Source: VBAS01 sp963773465
GTDB taxonomy: Bacteria > Bacteroidota > Bacteroidia > Chitinophagales > Chitinophagaceae
Direction: 5' to 3'
NCBI GenBank assembly: GCA_963773465.1
Contig: CAVZBF010000001.1
Coordinates: 1,364,001-1,428,000 of the forward strand
DNA length: 64,000 nt
Shown here: piece by piece, positions 20,197 through 30,842 of the stretch
How the letters are laid out: each line of letters opens with the position of its first letter
Position numbering within the stretch: the first letter of the stretch is position 1
Made by a program: the position numbers and the translations under genes
The notes under the pieces: generated by a model
Database searches by the model: none
What the model was told of the DNA's origin: nothing
What the model saw: the letters and a program-made list of their open reading frames with translations, nothing else

Positions 20197-21921
20197 ATGA
20201 AAAGAAGAAACATATTCATATATACAATATTCCTGGCTGCATTAATTACAACAGCCTGCCGTAAAAAACTTATTGAAGAACCACGGTCAATTCTTACACC
20301 CGAGTTTTTTAAAACGGTACAGGGTTTTCAGCAAGGACTTGATGCAGCTTATGCAAGCACCCGTCTCATCTGGGGCAACCAGGATTATTTTACAATTACT
20401 GTAATAGGTACTGATGAATTCAAAAGAGGTATTGATGGGAACAGCGATATCAATGTTTATAGTAGCGCTTACAATGCTACAACTGGTGTCATTAATGCCA
20501 ATTGGAGAAATGCTTATACTTTTATTAATACATGTAATGGCGTAATTGATAATGCGCCTAATGTACCAATGCAGGATGCCCTGAAAAAAAGAATGGTGGC
20601 TGAAGCAAAATTCATTCGGGCAAACTGGTATTTTATTCTTGTTCAGTTCTGGGGTGACGTTACATTGAATAAAAACTTTCAGAATACGCCAACAACTTCT
20701 GCCGATACGAGATCCAATGGCTGAGGTGTATGATTTTATTATCCAGGATCTGAAAGATGCCGTTACCGATCTTCCGCAAGGGTTGATAAAAGATGTGCAA
20801 CCCGGCAGAGCTACAAAAGCTGCTGCTATGCATGTATTGGCTAAAGTATATCTTACAAGAGGCGGGTCACCTGCCGCAAAAGCTTCCGATTACCAGGATG
20901 CATATACAACCGCAAAAACTTTAATCGATAATAAAAATGTTTATCGGATTAAATCTTTTACAGGATTTTGCGAAAGTGTATGAAGAAGGAAATGAAGCAA
21001 ACAGTGAAGTAATATGGACATCACAGCATAGTTCCAATCTTGGCATTCAACGGGCCTAACAATAGTGGGATAGTAAATTTCAGCGCTGATAATATTTTTA
21101 ATCATATGTGGGTGCCACAATATGAAAGACAACCCGGAATGATACGCAGTACCCAGTATGGGCGTCCATATATCCGTTGCACTCCTACACGTTGGCTGAC
21201 AGATACTGTGTGGGGTAATAAGACAAATGATACCCGATATAATAAAACTTTTCAAACTGTGTGGTATGCGAATGATCCGAACACTCCAAGCACTTATCCA
21301 AAATGGCCAACACCATTACCACCCGGCGCACCACCCGGTGCAGTAGCCGGTCAGTTAAAATTTGGATTTGGTGATACAGCTATTTATATGCCGGGCACTG
21401 ACAGAACCACTGCACAAATAGCAGCCAGCAGACCAACACTGATCCCACCACGTCTTTATAGCAGTGCAATGGGACCATATATGATGAAATACAATGATAC
21501 CAAACGGGCAAACCTGAATTTTCCTTCAATACGTCCTGTTATCGCATATCGTTTAGCAGAAACTTATCTTATTGCTGCAGAAGCAGCATTCAGGACCGGT
21601 AATATGGGCGATGCGGTTACCAATATTAATATTATACGGACAAGAGCAGCTTATCCTACGGGTAATGTAGCAGCCATGCAGATCACGGCAGCTGATATCA
21701 ATATTGATTTTATTTTGGATGAACGAACAAGAGAATTATGCGGTGAAGTGGTGAGATGGCTTGACCTTGTAAGAACAGGGAAATTAATTGAGAGAGTGAA
21801 ATTACATAACTCTGAAGCAGCTATTAATATTTTGCCAAAGCATGTACTGAGGCCAATACCGCAGGCACAGATAGATGCAGTAACAACCGGAACTCCTTAC
21901 CCGCAAAATCCAGGATGGTGA
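20197..21921 (+). pseudogene. SusD/RagB-family nutrient-binding lipoprotein, about three frameshifts
   Basis: About 570 residues. The lipobox is ITTAC with Cys near residue 21. EEPRSILTPEFFKTVQGF and LDAAYASTRLIWG are the usual SusD N-terminal helices; PGRATKAAAMHVLAKVYLTRG is the TPR-like core; YRLAETYLIAAEAAFRTG and LDERTRELCGEVVRWLDLVR are the C-terminal signatures. Frames change near 20710, 20945 and 21040. Homology continues at each junction, so one gene is meant. It follows SusC directly and is the surface lid of that transporter. Two terminator-like hairpins follow it before the convergent GH28 gene. Confidence 0.92.
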
Positions 21922-21982
21922 TAGTAAGATGGTTTTTTGATACAATAAGCAGGCAGTTTTCGTAGTTTTAAGCAGAAAGGAT

Positions 21983-22012
21983 CGGTAATATTTTTATTAC
22001 CGGTCCTGTTTT
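21983..22012 (+). terminator. Terminator-like hairpin after SusD (1)
   Basis: Perfect 8-bp arms CGGTAATA (21983-21990) and TATTACCG (21995-22002) with a TTTT loop, followed after five bases by a T run. Placed 62 bases after the SusD stop. Confidence 0.65.
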
Positions 22013-22077
22013 TATCATTGACCTGGTTTATCAGGGATCTATAAAGTTTTTTCTCGCATAAGTACATAGTAAGCAGG

Positions 22078-22106
22078 GTACATCACGAAAGTGGTGTACT
22101 TTTTTT
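22078..22106 (+). terminator. Strong terminator between SusD and GH28 genes (2)
   Basis: Arms GTACATCAC and GTGGTGTAC (one G-T wobble) close a GAAA tetraloop and are followed by seven T (22100-22106). It touches the stop codon of the minus-strand GH28 gene. The T tract points to use on the plus strand. Confidence 0.78.
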
Positions 22107-23799
22107 ATGCCTGCATCCTGACAGCAGTCTTTAATGCTCCTTTATCAGCAACGAATGGTTGCTTTGCTTTTTGGATATCACCACCATCTACTGTTATGTC
22201 CTGGCTTGCCGACCCTTCAACCAATAAAAAAATTGCTGATGGTGTCAACAACCGTATTCCTGTTAATAAAACATCTTTTGAATTTATAAATCGCAATAAC
22301 TCATTTCCCGGATTTCCTTTTGCACTCAATCCATTGATCGTTGCATCCTGCACATTATCAAAAATGATTGCCGGTCTTGCATCAGTCTCATCATATTCAA
22401 AGCGGACATTTTGTAAACTAAGACCTCTTACATTGCGGGCATACATACCATAAGCGGGCGGGCCGCCGGGAGCATGATTCCATACACCAAAATATTCTGC
22501 TGCCTCATTAGGTACAACTTTGCTTGCCTGTTCTGCCGTGCCGCCACCCGCATATTTTACATGCACATCGGTAAAACTTATATTCTCTAAATAATATTCT
22601 CCCATTGCATTTAATGTAATGCATGAATTTTTTTCACCTTCCCTTACTGTTACGCCAAAATGAATATCCGGGTGATCAATTGGTTTGGCAACTACACTAG
22701 CACGAATTGCATTGAACACAATATTGCGGATAAAAGGCTTTGTTGTATCCGTGGAATTGTTATTTGAATTCGTATTGGATGGGCCACTGAATCCAATTCC
22801 TATCGGCCCGGTAACATTCCGCATTATGATATTGGAAAAAGTAAAATTTTCAATGCTTGCTCTTCCTGCACTGATCTTGATCGGACAACCATATGTATCA
22901 TAGATCAGGCAATTGGTAACTGTAATATTTTGCGATGCGCCACCACCAAAACGAAAGATGGACCAGCGGGTACTGAAACTGCAATTGGTAACAGTAACAA
23001 ATTTATTGCTGCCAAACAATGCACAGGCATCATCCTGGCATTGGATATCGCAATTCATGATATGTACATACTCGCAATCATTGAAATGAAAACCATCATT
23101 GTTCCTGTTCACACGATTATAAATCTTGATCCCATCGATATGGACCTGTTTGCATTTTAAAATGCGAACACAGTGATAAGCGCTGGCTTTAAAAAAAGCA
23201 TTTCGCAAAACCAAATTGTTGCATTGGTAAAAAATAAAAAGATGGGGGCGGTCAAAATTTCCGCCAACACCATTTTGTCCCGGGCCTGTATTATCTCCTT
23301 TGCCATTATAAAATGCAAGACCATTTCCATCCACCGTTCCTTTTCCTTCAATGGAAATATTATCCGCATTGACAGCGAATAAAAAAACAATATTGCCATT
23401 ACCCGCAGGAACTCCCTTGCCTGCTGCATAGTCTTCCCGTTTGGGACTGCCTAATAGTTTTCCTGATGCGGCGATATGCAGTGTCACATTGGATTTTAAT
23501 TCCAATGTGCCTGAAAGAAAATCACCCGCAGGTATCAATACTGTTCCGCCTTTTTCATTATAACATTTATCAATTGCAGATTGAATGGCTTTTGTATCCA
23601 GCGTTTTGCCATCACCTTTTGCTCCATGATCACGAACATTATAAACCGCGGCGCCTGCCAGTTTATTTTCTTTTTCATTAATAGCTGGTGATGCATTGGC
23701 TTCAAGCCCGATCATAGTGGCTCCTGCTGCAACAGCAGGAACAGTGATCTTTCCCAACCATTGACGGCGGGAGAGGGAATTATTTTCTTCCATTACCAT
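22105..23799 (-). CDS. GH28-family (polygalacturonase-like) beta-helix enzyme
   Basis: Intact 564-residue protein with a twin-arginine-like leader (SRRQWLGKITVPAVAAGATM). The N-terminal cap YNVRDHGAKGDGKTLDTKAI and QSAIDKCYNEKGGTVLIPAG are typical for GH28 and related beta-helices. The active-site strand reads NRNNDGFHFNDCEYVHIMNC followed by IQCQDDACALFGSNKF: the NTD of polygalacturonases is NND here, and the Asp-Asp pair is kept. STRWSIFRFGGG and CPIKISAG stand in place of the G-H and R-I-K motifs, the latter reduced to P-I-K. GH28 enzymes hydrolyse galacturonide bonds with inversion. The changed motifs mean another uronide specificity is possible. It is divergent from the six-hairpin gene and shares its strand with the beta-helix gene upstream. 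Confidence 0.82.
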   Translation of the reverse strand: MVMEENNSLSRRQWLGKITVPAVAAGATMIGLEANASPAINEKENKLAGAAVYNVRDHGAKGDGKTLDTKAIQSAIDKCYNEKGGTVLIPAGDFLSGTLELKSNVTLHIAASGKLLGSPKREDYAAGKGVPAGNGNIVFLFAVNADNISIEGKGTVDGNGLAFYNGKGDNTGPGQNGVGGNFDRPHLFIFYQCNNLVLRNAFFKASAYHCVRILKCKQVHIDGIKIYNRVNRNNDGFHFNDCEYVHIMNCDIQCQDDACALFGSNKFVTVTNCSFSTRWSIFRFGGGASQNITVTNCLIYDTYGCPIKISAGRASIENFTFSNIIMRNVTGPIGIGFSGPSNTNSNNNSTDTTKPFIRNIVFNAIRASVVAKPIDHPDIHFGVTVREGEKNSCITLNAMGEYYLENISFTDVHVKYAGGGTAEQASKVVPNEAAEYFGVWNHAPGGPPAYGMYARNVRGLSLQNVRFEYDETDARPAIIFDNVQDATINGLSAKGNPGNELLRFINSKDVLLTGIRLLTPSAIFLLVEGSASQDITVDGGDIQKAKQPFVADKGALKTAVRMQA

Positions 23800-23868
23800 A
23801 TATTTTTATTAGAGAAATTATTAAAGCGGACAATAATTAATAATTATTAATTATTAGAGTAACCGCAA

Positions 23869-25401
23869 TTAGAGTTTTTTCCTTCGCATCTTTAATTGTG
23901 CCTCGTAAAGCGATACTGGCTGTAGTCCATCCTGATTCTGTCCTTCCCATTCAGCATCTGGTCTTCCTTTTAAACGACCATCATATTTTTCACCTTTCAA
24001 TCCAATACAATAATTTTTTCCTGATGCCCATGGATTTTGAATTGCTGCTCTTTTTACCGTACAGTTCCAAACAACCTGCGTTACGCCCGCCCATCCATGT
24101 CCGCTGCCCCAGTTGCCACGGTCCTGAATATTGATCTCACCATCTGTTGTTATGTTATCATACAATGTTCCCGATGACCAGCGATGATGCGGACCGATAT
24201 CCGCATGCGTTTTTGCAGCAGAACAATTATAAAATACATTCGGGCCATTTGTTCTTGCACCGGTTACAAAATCATGACGGCCATCTGTTGTTTTGCAATT
24301 CATAAATAAATTTAGCTGGCCATTGTTGCTAAAAGAATATCTTCTGCTGCCGGTGATCACGGATTTATGATCAAAACAATTACTGTTCAGTACTGAAATA
24401 TTTTTTGCGAGGCTTTCTAAATTCACACAACTAAAGCCAAAATATTTGGCCGTTACATTTCGTATCCATCCCTGTTCGATGCTGTTAAAAGTGATCGCAT
24501 TCCACGCATGATTTTCTGCAGTATCGCTTTCAAATTCGGATTCGACAATAAAGGTTTTCAATACCAACTTGAGAAATGCGACCTTCAAAACTGTATTTAT
24601 AAATTTCGCCGCCTCCATATTTTGTTTCCATTGCGCATCACAACCGGGTTATCAATAAAAATCTTATTGCCCTCGATCTTTGTGATCACTCTTTCAAACT
24701 GCAGATCATATTCTTTTGCTTGCCATTGCTTGGTACCACCACTTTCTTCTATTTGGTCCATCTTCAGATCTTTTATCCATTGCTCTGTAGCCGGGACGAA
24801 ATACAATGATCTTATCTCCTTTGCTAAAACCAGATGCAGACGAAACCGTAAAAGAAAACGAACCAACAGGTACATACTCATCAGTGATTTTTACTCTTGT
24901 ATTTTTTATTTCGGTAATATTTCCTTTGCCGGAAACATTGATCAGTGAAACCTGTTTCTTAGATTGCGCTACAAGGCGGGTTCCATTACTATTATCGCCT
25001 TCACCACGTAATACAATACCACTTGTTTCAATTTTGATCTCTTCAGGAATTTTATAAAGTCCTTTTTTTAATAAGATCGTTCCCCGGAATCCATCTTTAT
25101 CCGGTGTTCTTTTTGATACTTCATCAATCGCAGATTGAATGATCGCTTCACTCGTTCCATTGGCTGCAGGCTCGATTGTTTTTACTACAGCGACATCAGG
25201 AATATCTTTATCACCGCCATAATAACCTACACGACTGAAATCAGGAATAATATTTCCTTTTTCATCAGGAATATATTTTAGTGAACCATCTTTATTTAGT
25301 TTAATGAATTTTGATTCCCATGGGGGAGAGGAAGGTTGAAAAGAAAAAATAGAAACTGTAAGAAATAGTAAAATAGGTTTTTGAATGGTAAAAGAAGTCA
25401 T
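23869..25401 (-). pseudogene. Second secreted right-handed beta-helix protein, paralogue of 10763-12389, about three frameshifts
   Basis: About 510 residues. Cap motifs are AIIQSAIDEVSKRTPDKDGF, GTILLKKGLYKIPEEI and GIVLRGEGDNSNGT. The C-terminal half has PHHRWSSGTLYDN, then RGNWGSGHGWAGVTQVVWNC, the same signature as the paralogue in the same order and spacing. Frames change near 24800, 24615 and 24570. The paralogues share general layout but differ in the N-terminal rungs, so they are diverged rather than a recent duplication. It lies 69 bp upstream of GH28 on the same strand, probably in one operon. Role inferred: lyase or other uronide-active enzyme; no catalytic proof in the sequence. 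Confidence 0.72.
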
Positions 25402-25419
25402 AATAATTTCTCTGTTTTA

Positions 25420-25522
25420 CCTCACCCCATCAATATTCTTTGTAAGTGAAGACTCTGCGTCCCCTCTCCTGCAGGAGAGGGGTGGGAGACACTCCGATGT
25501 TCAGCGTAATGATGGGGTGAGG
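25420..25522. repeat. Nested inverted repeat with 13-bp arms around a 22-bp palindrome
   Basis: Outer arms CCTCACCCCATCA (25420-25432) and TGATGGGGTGAGG (25510-25522) are perfect complements. Inside, 25461-25482 is a perfect palindrome with half CCCCTCTCCTG. It lies between the start of the minus-strand beta-helix gene and the plus-strand six-hairpin gene. It resembles the CTCACCCC material at 8996-9125. Confidence 0.75.
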
Positions 25523-25633
25523 TTATGAAATTCCGACTTTTTTGAAACATATAGACGCTAATGCCAGAATTGCTGAATAGTTGGCCAATCGCAAGTGCGG
25601 TAATTTTTTTAGATAATCTTCTATTGCAAGGCG

Positions 25634-25708
25634 GAACACAAAGAACACCACGGACCACAAAGTGCACAACGTCGTGTCCTTTGTGTTGCTTAGTGTACTT
25701 TGTGATCC
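25634..25708. repeat. ACACAAAGAACAC/GTGTTCTTTGTGT inverted repeat, copy 1
   Basis: Left arm GAACACAAAGAACACCACGG and right arm containing TGTCCTTTGTGTTGCTTAGT; the two halves fold on each other over about 75 bases. Four further copies are listed at 30686, 31621, 45863 and 47590. Confidence 0.75.
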
Positions 25709-25733
25709 TTCTCTGCATATTTATAATTAATCA

Positions 25734-27794
25734 ATGAAACAGTTAAACCTATTGTTTTTGTTATTCCTGTTATGGGATGCCGATACATCATTAGCGCAAA
25801 CCTATAAACTACCCGAACAAAACGACCGCTGGACTATCCAACCCGATGGAAGCATCGAATGGAAGATCGATAACCGTTTACCGCATAATGATCATATTGA
25901 AATGAGCGGTGAAAAAGTTTCGCTATGGATGCAGTATGGTGTGGATACAAGCGGCAGATCGAATTTTATAAGAACAATGGTATTTCCAACTTATCGCTTG
26001 TTGCCGCAACGCACCATTGCGCACATGACGTATAATGTAAATGATGGTGACCTTCCGCGTTTCTTAATCAATGATCGTTTATTAAAAGCAGGTGTGTATA
26101 ATGCAGCTGTGGCAACATGATCAGCCGGAAAAAGTAATAAGCGTAAGACACAAAGGAATTATGGAAGTGCAGAGTGAAATTGGAAGAGACAGAAACGATT
26201 TTATTAAAAAGAACTTTTTTTCCTTCTGTTGATAAACCAATGGCGATTGAGAAATTGGTTTTTATAAATATCAGCAAACAACCGGTGAAAGTGGAAATGG
26301 AATATTTAAAAAGAGAAACATCACCCGCTGCGAGCCGGACGAAAGAAGGACCGCATACATTTTATCATTTCTACGATCAACGATGGAGAAAAAACACTGC
26401 AACCGGGTGATTCTATCCAGTTTGCCATCAGTTACCAGGCAGTCGAGAAGCAATGAACCATTTATTACAGCTGATGTAAATAAAGAAGAAACAGCAAGAA
26501 AAGAACGCATCAACAACTATTTTATCATTACTTCAACTTGAAACTCCCGACCCGGTATTGAATACCATGTTTGCATTTTGCAAAGATCCGTGGCACCGAA
26601 AGTATTTATAATACAAAAGCCGGGTTGATGCATGGCCCGGGCGGACTTCGTTATTATGCCGCTATCTGGGCCAATGACCAGGCAGAATATATCAATCCTT
26701 TTTTTGCTTTTTTGGGTGATGAAACCGGAAACAAATCGGCGATGAATGCATTCCGTTTGTTTGCCCGTTATATGAATCCCGAATATAAACCGATTCCCAG
26801 TTCTATCATTGACCAGGGTGATGGAACATGGCATGGTGCAAAGGACAGGGGCGATATGGCGATGATCGCTTATGGTGCAGGGCGTTATGCATTGGCTTAT
26901 GGAAATATAGATTCGGCAAAAGTATTATGGCCATTGATCGAATGGTGTCTTGAATATTTGAAAAGAAAAATAAATGAAGATGGTGTTGTGTTTTCCGACA
27001 GTGATGAACTGGAAAACCGTTTTCCTGCAGGCAAGGCCAATCTCAATACAAGCTCTTTATATTATGATGCATTGATATCTGCCGTGCAACTTAGGAAAAT
27101 TATTAGGAGAAGCCGGCTGCGCAATTAAAAAATTATGAGAAAGAAGCAAAGCAGCTTCGCAGCAATATTGAAAAATATTTTGGCGCAACGGTAGAAGGGT
27201 TTGCCACCTATCGTTATTACAAAGGCAATGATACTTTGCGTGCATGGATCACTACGCCATTAACGGTTGATATTTTTGAAAGGAAAGAAGGAACCATCGC
27301 AGCCTTATTCTCTCCGCGGTTATGGACAGAAGATGGCCTGGCTTCTCTCGCAGGCAATAAAACATTCTGGGATCGTTCTACCTTGTATGGATTACGCGGC
27401 GTATTTGCTGCCGGTGAAACAGAAAAGGCATTGACATTTCTTCAATATTATTCAAGAAGAAGATTATTGGGTGAGCATGTGCCTTATGCGGTGGAAGCAT
27501 ATCCCGAAGGCAACCAGCGCCATCTTTCTGCAGAGAGTGGTTTGTATTGCCGCATTTATACCGAAGGAATGTTTGGCATGCGGCCGACTGGTTTTACCAG
27601 TTTTAATTGTACACCCCGCTTACCAAAAGAATGGAATGAAATGGCATTACGGAATATTCATTCATTTGGAAATGTTTTTGATATTGAAGTGGCAAGAGCT
27701 ATCCCCCGGTAAACTAATTATCACGATTAAAAAAGCTGGACAGGAAAAGAAATATACTATTAAAGAAGGAGCTACGCAGAAGATTGAATTGTGA
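25734..27794 (+). pseudogene. Secreted six-hairpin ((alpha/alpha)6) glycosidase-like protein, several frameshifts
   Basis: About 680 residues with a signal peptide ending SLAQTY. The N-terminal beta domain carries IDNRLPHNDHIEMSGEKVS. The catalytic-type toroid carries GLMHGPGGLRYYAAIWAND, IDQGDGTWHGAKDRGDMAM, YPEGNQRHLSAESGLYCRI and TSFNCTPRLPKEWNEMAL, in the style of six-hairpin glycosidases of the GH15/65/78/95 fold group. I cannot assign a GH family. Frames change near 26090, 26165-26230, 26400-26570, 27100-27130 and 27700. It is transcribed toward the GntP and glucarate genes, so it may head that operon. Acidic residues in the WAND and DRGD motifs are candidates for catalysis. Confidence 0.62.
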
Positions 27795-27858
27795 GTTTTG
27801 GGAAAAAAGCCCATTACCCGGTTAACTTTATTGTTTAATCAAACTGTTGTTTCAATTC

Positions 27859-29284
27859 ATGAGCCCCGTTCTTATTATTATCATCGGGATGATAGTTGTA
27901 CTGGTTGGCATACTGGTCATCCGGCTGCACCCGGTACTGTCATTACTGACCGGTGCACTGGTAGTAGGTCTGCTTACTTCTCCTTCTTTGTTAGTGGTAT
28001 ATGCTGCGGGAAAAAATCTTTCTCCCGGGGCGACAGATGCGTTATTAAACCAATCCCTTGGCGAACGCATCGCCATTGGTTTTGGAGATACCTGCGCAAA
28101 AATTGGATTGCTGATCGTGTTGGCTTCTATTACCGGTAAATGTTTACTGGATAGTGGGGCAGCGGAACGTATTGTTCGCACATTATTAAAAGTGTCCGGT
28201 GAAAAAAAAGCGCCTGGTGCATTAATGATCAGCAGTTTTACACTTGGCATCCCGATTTTTGTTGACACTGTCTACCTGCTCATGATCCCACTTGTCCGTG
28301 CCCTGGGCGTTCGCAACACAAGATCCTATGCACTGTATATAATGGCGATGATAGCGGGGGGCACAATTACACACTCATTAGTACCGCCAACTCCCGGACC
28401 CATCTTCGCCGCAAGGGCATTGAATGTAAGTCTCGGCGTAATGATCATTATGGGCCTTATCATAGGTATTGTTTGTTCATCCGTCGGATTAATATATGCG
28501 TATTGGCTAAACAAAAGACAAAACGTACCATTCAGGGAAACGCCGGGTACATCAATTGAAAAATTAAAGGAATGGTCAGCAAAAGACAGCGCCCAGCTTC
28601 CTTCTTTTTTTATGTCTTTACTTCCCGTTCTTGTGCCCGTTATATTGATTGCCGGCGAAACCATCACCGCAAGTATGAAGGATCCGGACAAGAATATCCG
28701 TTCATTTTTTGAATTGACCGGTGACCCGACAATCGCCATGTTCATTGGAACAGCGATTCGCCTTACAATTATTATTAAAACAATATAGCTATCGTGTAAA
28801 AGCGCTGACGAAACCGCTTGAAGATGCAGTGTATAGCGCCGGTACGATCATCCTGATCACTGCATCAGGCGGCGCATTCGGATACATCCTTCAGCAAACT
28901 TCGATCGGAACCTGGTTGGCAACCCACACTGCTGATTTGAAAATAGCGATCCTGCCAATGGCTTTTTTAATAACAGCTTTGATACGTACAGCCCAGGGAT
29001 CTGCTACTGTTGCGATGATCACAGCAGTAGGTATGTTAACAGCATTCAATACACCGGGTGCATTAAGTTTTCATCCTGTCTACCTTGCCATTGTGATAGG
29101 TTGCGGTTCAAAAGTATTTGCCTGGATGAATGATAGCGGTTTTTGGGTGATCTGTAAGATGAGCGGTTTTACAGAACAGGAAACGATAAAGAATAACTCG
29201 GTAATGTTAGCCATCATGGGCGTTGTCGGTCTTGGAATGACCATGCTTATGGCGAAACTATTTCCATTCCCATTTCCATTTTAA
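27859..29284 (+). pseudogene. GntP-family gluconate/acid-sugar:H+ symporter, one frameshift
   Basis: About 475 residues, strongly hydrophobic, 12 or more membrane segments. Family motifs include FGDTCAKIGLLIVLASITGK, GIPIFVDTVYLLMIPLVRAL, GGTITHSLVPPTPGPI, RTAQGSATVAMITAVGML and VFAWMNDSGFWVICKMSG. GntP proteins import gluconate and related aldonic or aldaric acids with protons. I place the start at the ATG 27859 rather than the upstream TTG. The frame changes near 28752-28762, between FIGTAI and ALQLLLKQYSYR. Downstream lie glucarate dehydratase, an aldolase and a reductase, so the likely cargo is glucarate, galactarate or a similar acid sugar. Confidence 0.9.
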
Positions 29285-29336
29285 AAATGTTATTTAATAA
29301 ATACTTGAGTAAAGCATCATTGAATATTTTTTGTTT

Positions 29337-30641
29337 ATGAAGATCAAAGATCTCCGCGTACACTCTATCGCTATTGCCGATCCGCCGTTACGGAGTTCGT
29401 ATGGACTTCATGCTCCTTATGCATTACGCACCATCATTGAACTGGAAAGCGAAGATGGCATCATTGGCATTAATGAAACCTATGGGGGCGAAGCTCCTGC
29501 AGCTGCGTTGCTTGCAATGAAGGAAAAAATTGTTGGCGCCAATGCTTTTCGTATCACCGGTATGCTGAATCCTGAAATGAAATATAAAAGCGGCAATAAT
29601 GATCGTTCACAAACCTTCCTTGTTCCGGGAGAAAATCCTTTGGATGAATCCAGCCGCAGTTATGCAGCGATTGAAGTAGCCTGTCTTGATCTTATTGGTA
29701 AAAGTATTAATACACCTGTTTGCGATCTCATCGGTGGACGTGTTCGCAGCAAAGTGAATTTTTCAGCGTATCCTTTTTATAAACATGCAGGCGGCGGTGG
29801 TGAAGGCGAGGATGTTCGTGAAGATGAATATGGCGAAGCATTATCACCGGAAGCATTGGTGAGGCAGGTAAAAAAAATGATAGCTAAATATGGATTCGGT
29901 TCAATTAAATTCAAAGCGGGTGTATTAGACCCTGCTATTGAAATAGAAACTGTAAAACAATTGTACAAAGAACTTGGACCTGGCGTGCCATTGCGTATAG
30001 ATCCCAATTCTGCATGGACGGTTGAAACTTCAGTGATGGTTGGTAAAGCGTTGGCGGTTGAATTATCAGGCGGCGGTTACCTCGAAGATCCTACGGCCGG
30101 CATTGATGGTATGTCGGCTGTGCGTAAACAATTACTGGCAATGGGTATTGATACACCCTTGGCAAGCAATGTGGCGGTAACATCATTCAGTGATATTCCA
30201 TCATCTGTTGCTAAGGATGCTGTGCAGATCATCTTATGCGATCATCATTATTGGGGCGGTATGCGACAGGTGCAGCATTTGGCAAAGCTGGCCGAGACTT
30301 TTAATATCGGTCTTTCGATGCATTCCAACAGTCACCTCGGAATTTCATTGATGGCGATGGCGCATGTGGCAGCAGCAACACCGCATCTTACCTATGCATG
30401 CGATACACATTATCCATGGCAACAGGAAAAAGATGAAGTAGTGGAAGGAGGCAGGATACCAATAAAAGATGGTTGCGTAATTATTCCTGATAAACCCGGA
30501 CTTGGCGTTACCTTAGATATGGACCAGTTGGAAAGAGCCAAAGAAAGATATAAAAAGGTGCCGTATAAAAAAAGAGATGATGAAGCTGAGATGCGTAAAC
30601 ACGTTGATCCAAACTGGAAAAGAATTTTGCCGAGGTGGTAA
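29337..30641 (+). CDS. gudD: Glucarate dehydratase-type enolase-superfamily enzyme
   Basis: Intact protein of 434 residues from the ATG at 29337; the TTG six bases upstream is less likely. Motifs: FKAGVLDP with the Lys pair start, RIDPNSAW and YLEDPTAG with metal-binding Asp and Glu, LASNVAVT, CDHHYWGGMR, and GLSMHSNSHLGISLMAMAHV with the catalytic His. The tail IPDKPGLGVTLDMDQL is characteristic of the GudD subgroup. It would dehydrate D-glucarate (or L-idarate) to 5-keto-4-deoxyglucarate. The next two genes encode the enzymes that follow in the E. coli gar/gud pathway, which supports the call. Related dehydratases for other acid sugars remain possible. Confidence 0.85.
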   Translation: MKIKDLRVHSIAIADPPLRSSYGLHAPYALRTIIELESEDGIIGINETYGGEAPAAALLAMKEKIVGANAFRITGMLNPEMKYKSGNNDRSQTFLVPGENPLDESSRSYAAIEVACLDLIGKSINTPVCDLIGGRVRSKVNFSAYPFYKHAGGGGEGEDVREDEYGEALSPEALVRQVKKMIAKYGFGSIKFKAGVLDPAIEIETVKQLYKELGPGVPLRIDPNSAWTVETSVMVGKALAVELSGGGYLEDPTAGIDGMSAVRKQLLAMGIDTPLASNVAVTSFSDIPSSVAKDAVQIILCDHHYWGGMRQVQHLAKLAETFNIGLSMHSNSHLGISLMAMAHVAAATPHLTYACDTHYPWQQEKDEVVEGGRIPIKDGCVIIPDKPGLGVTLDMDQLERAKERYKKVPYKKRDDEAEMRKHVDPNWKRILPRW

Positions 30642-30685
30642 ACCCGTCTACAAAGAAGATGGTACTTTCTCAGTTTGGTTTTTTG

Positions 30686-30761
30686 AACCACGGAGACACC
30701 GGGTACACAAAGAACACAGAGTAACCTCCGTGCATCTCTGTGTTCTTGTGTCTCTGTGGTT
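30686..30761. repeat. ACACAAAGAACAC-type inverted repeat, copy 2 (variant)
   Basis: AACCACGGAGACA pairs with TGTCTCTGTGGTT (one mismatch), and inside ACACAAAGAACACAGAG pairs with CTCTGTGTTCTTGTGT. It lies between the glucarate dehydratase and aldolase genes, 45 bases after the stop. Confidence 0.75.
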
Positions 30762-30842
30762 ATTCTTTTTGAACTATTATTGAAACTGATACACTACCAG
30801 CAAGATGGGTTGCAGTGAAGTTGCCATTTAAAAAGTAAATAC

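Noticed and set aside
22091..22453. Plus-strand ORF opposite GH28
   Set aside because: It is an antisense shadow of the well-supported GH28 gene; similar long antisense frames oppose many genes here.
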